Assembly: GCA_937872735.1 (NCBI GenBank) | Contig: CALMUD010000262.1 | Location: forward strand, 1 to 46,901 | Direction: 5' to 3' | Source: an uncultured Bacteroidales bacterium | GTDB taxonomy: Bacteria; Bacteroidota; Bacteroidia; Bacteroidales; Paludibacteraceae | DNA: 46,901 nucleotides | Shown here: piece after piece, positions 46,233-46,901 of the stretch | Layout: every line of letters begins with the position of its first letter | How positions within the stretch are numbered: the first letter of the stretch is position 1 | The notes under the pieces: generated by a model | What the model was told of the DNA's origin: nothing | Seen by the model: only the letters and a program-made list of their open reading frames with translations | Databases searched by the model: none | Made by a program: the position numbers and the translations under genes

Positions 46233-46901
46233 TTATTCAAAAGCTTTAGTACGAGGAGCACTGATATAGTGCTGCGATGGTTTACCCCAATTCAGCTTAG
46301 GATAAATGGCACCGTTTCCGTCATTAGGAACAATACGTACATTATCAATAGCCAATAGGAAGTTGTTGTCAGTCTTTGCCTGGTCATAAGAAACGAAACC
46401 GATAATCAAACCACCATAAGATTCTGAATCATGGATATCAGAATTTGTAACGAAATATGGGACATGAGCATCAGCACTTGCACCAGCACTTGCATTGCCA
46501 TCACCATATAGATTGGCAGCAGCATCAGCAGCAGCCTTGGCATCTGTCCATGAATTCTCTGTCAAATTCTGGGCATAGGCGATGTAATTCTTGTTAGCAA
46601 AACTCCACTTGAATTCTGACAATGGAACTGTAACCGTCATCCAACCACTTGATGTATTCATCGAAGAAACTGAATTAACAGCCCATCCCGTAGCACCAGC
46701 TGTCTTGTTCCAGCTAACCTCGCTGAAGTTCAACTGCGCACAATAAGCACGGAATGTACCCATGGTCTGCTCGTAATCCGAAGTGAAACCTATTGACAGT
46801 GTAACACCATCCAAAGGCATTGACTCAGGAACATACACCTCAAACTTGAGTACATAGTTTCCATAATTCTGGTTAGAACTAAGGGCAAAATGTCTTGGTT
46901 G
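46233..46901 (-). CDS. Probable surface glycan-binding protein, C-terminal part (cut by window edge)
   Basis: The minus strand is open from the window edge to a stop at 46233, giving 222 residues of a longer protein. It starts within sequence FALSSNQNYGNYVLKFEVYV, so no start codon should be assigned. SGWMTVTVPLSEFKW and LLAIDNVRIVPNDG, ending NWGKPSQHYISAPRTKAFE, resemble the C-terminal glycan-binding domain of Bacteroidota surface glycan-binding proteins (SGBP-B type) encoded in polysaccharide utilisation loci. That assignment rests on motif style and length. If correct, the complete protein would be a lipoprotein with N-terminal IPT/TIG domains and susC/susD genes would be expected beyond the right edge. 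Confidence 0.6.
   Translation of the reverse strand, partial: QPRHFALSSNQNYGNYVLKFEVYVPESMPLDGVTLSIGFTSDYEQTMGTFRAYCAQLNFSEVSWNKTAGATGWAVNSVSSMNTSSGWMTVTVPLSEFKWSFANKNYIAYAQNLTENSWTDAKAAADAAANLYGDGNASAGASADAHVPYFVTNSDIHDSESYGGLIIGFVSYDQAKTDNNFLLAIDNVRIVPNDGNGAIYPKLNWGKPSQHYISAPRTKAFE

Noticed and set aside
1-46901. CRISPR array or complete insertion sequence
   Set aside because: No regularly spaced direct repeats and no intact transposase frame were seen; only the remnants at 36229-36472 relate to mobile DNA.

Overview
The window comes from a member of the Bacteroidota, most likely order Bacteroidales and probably a Prevotella-like lineage. The evidence is the Bacteroidota promoter signature (TAnnTTTG at -7, sometimes with TTG or TTTG at -33) before almost every transcription unit, A-rich sequence rather than Shine-Dalgarno motifs before start codons, PorT and a type IX secretion (T9SS) cargo with a type A sorting domain, a TamL lipoprotein, a DUF5686 protein, and a ribosomal block without tuf. 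No replication origin or plasmid gene is visible, so I read it as chromosome.

Layout. 1-1735 (minus): start of an AAA-ATPase-like/PD-(D/E)XK-type gene cut by the window edge, then a MATE exporter. 1945-7453 (plus): typA/bipA, a DUF5686 outer membrane protein, and porT. 7533-9818 (minus): a sulfur assimilation unit, metY-cysK, divergent from an orphan LuxR-type response regulator (9992-10639). tRNA-Ser(CGA) follows at 10702. 11093-14123 (plus): a secreted NlpC/P60 peptidase with seven LysM repeats, then pyrH. 14272-32222 (minus): one almost uninterrupted str-S10-spc-alpha ribosomal block, in transcription order rpsL, rpsG, fusA, rpsJ, rplC, rplD, rplW, rplB, rpsS, rplV, rpsC, rplP, rpmC, rpsQ, rplN, rplX, rplE, rpsN, rpsH, rplF, rplR, rpsE, rpmD, rplO, secY, map, infA, rpmJ, rpsM, rpsK, rpsD, rpoA, rplQ. 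It makes ribosomal proteins, EF-G, IF-1, the SecY channel, methionine aminopeptidase and RNA polymerase alpha. rpmD and rpmJ are short genes inside it. 32467-34671 (plus): a 7TM-HD phosphodiesterase of the PgpH type, divergent from rpsL.

34680-36580 is the one accessory region. It is very AT-rich and holds a hypothetical gene between imperfect inverted repeats, a small Uma2/PD-(D/E)XK-like protein, a cluster of hairpins, and two broken mobile-element genes (an HTH protein and the N-terminus of a tyrosine integrase). The two fragments converge on an abrupt junction near 36350, beside the 3' end of tRNA-Arg(TCT). This looks like the eroded scar of a tRNA-targeted element and is the most interesting part of the window.

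36735-39056 (minus) tamL is divergent from glmM (39295-40686, plus), followed by a histidine phosphatase and uvrA as a two-gene unit (40824-44282). The right end (44452-46901, minus) encodes a secreted T9SS cargo protein of unknown function and the C-terminal part of a probable surface glycan-binding protein. Most units end in clear intrinsic terminators. Apart from the accessory region and some leader structures, the window is conserved housekeeping DNA.
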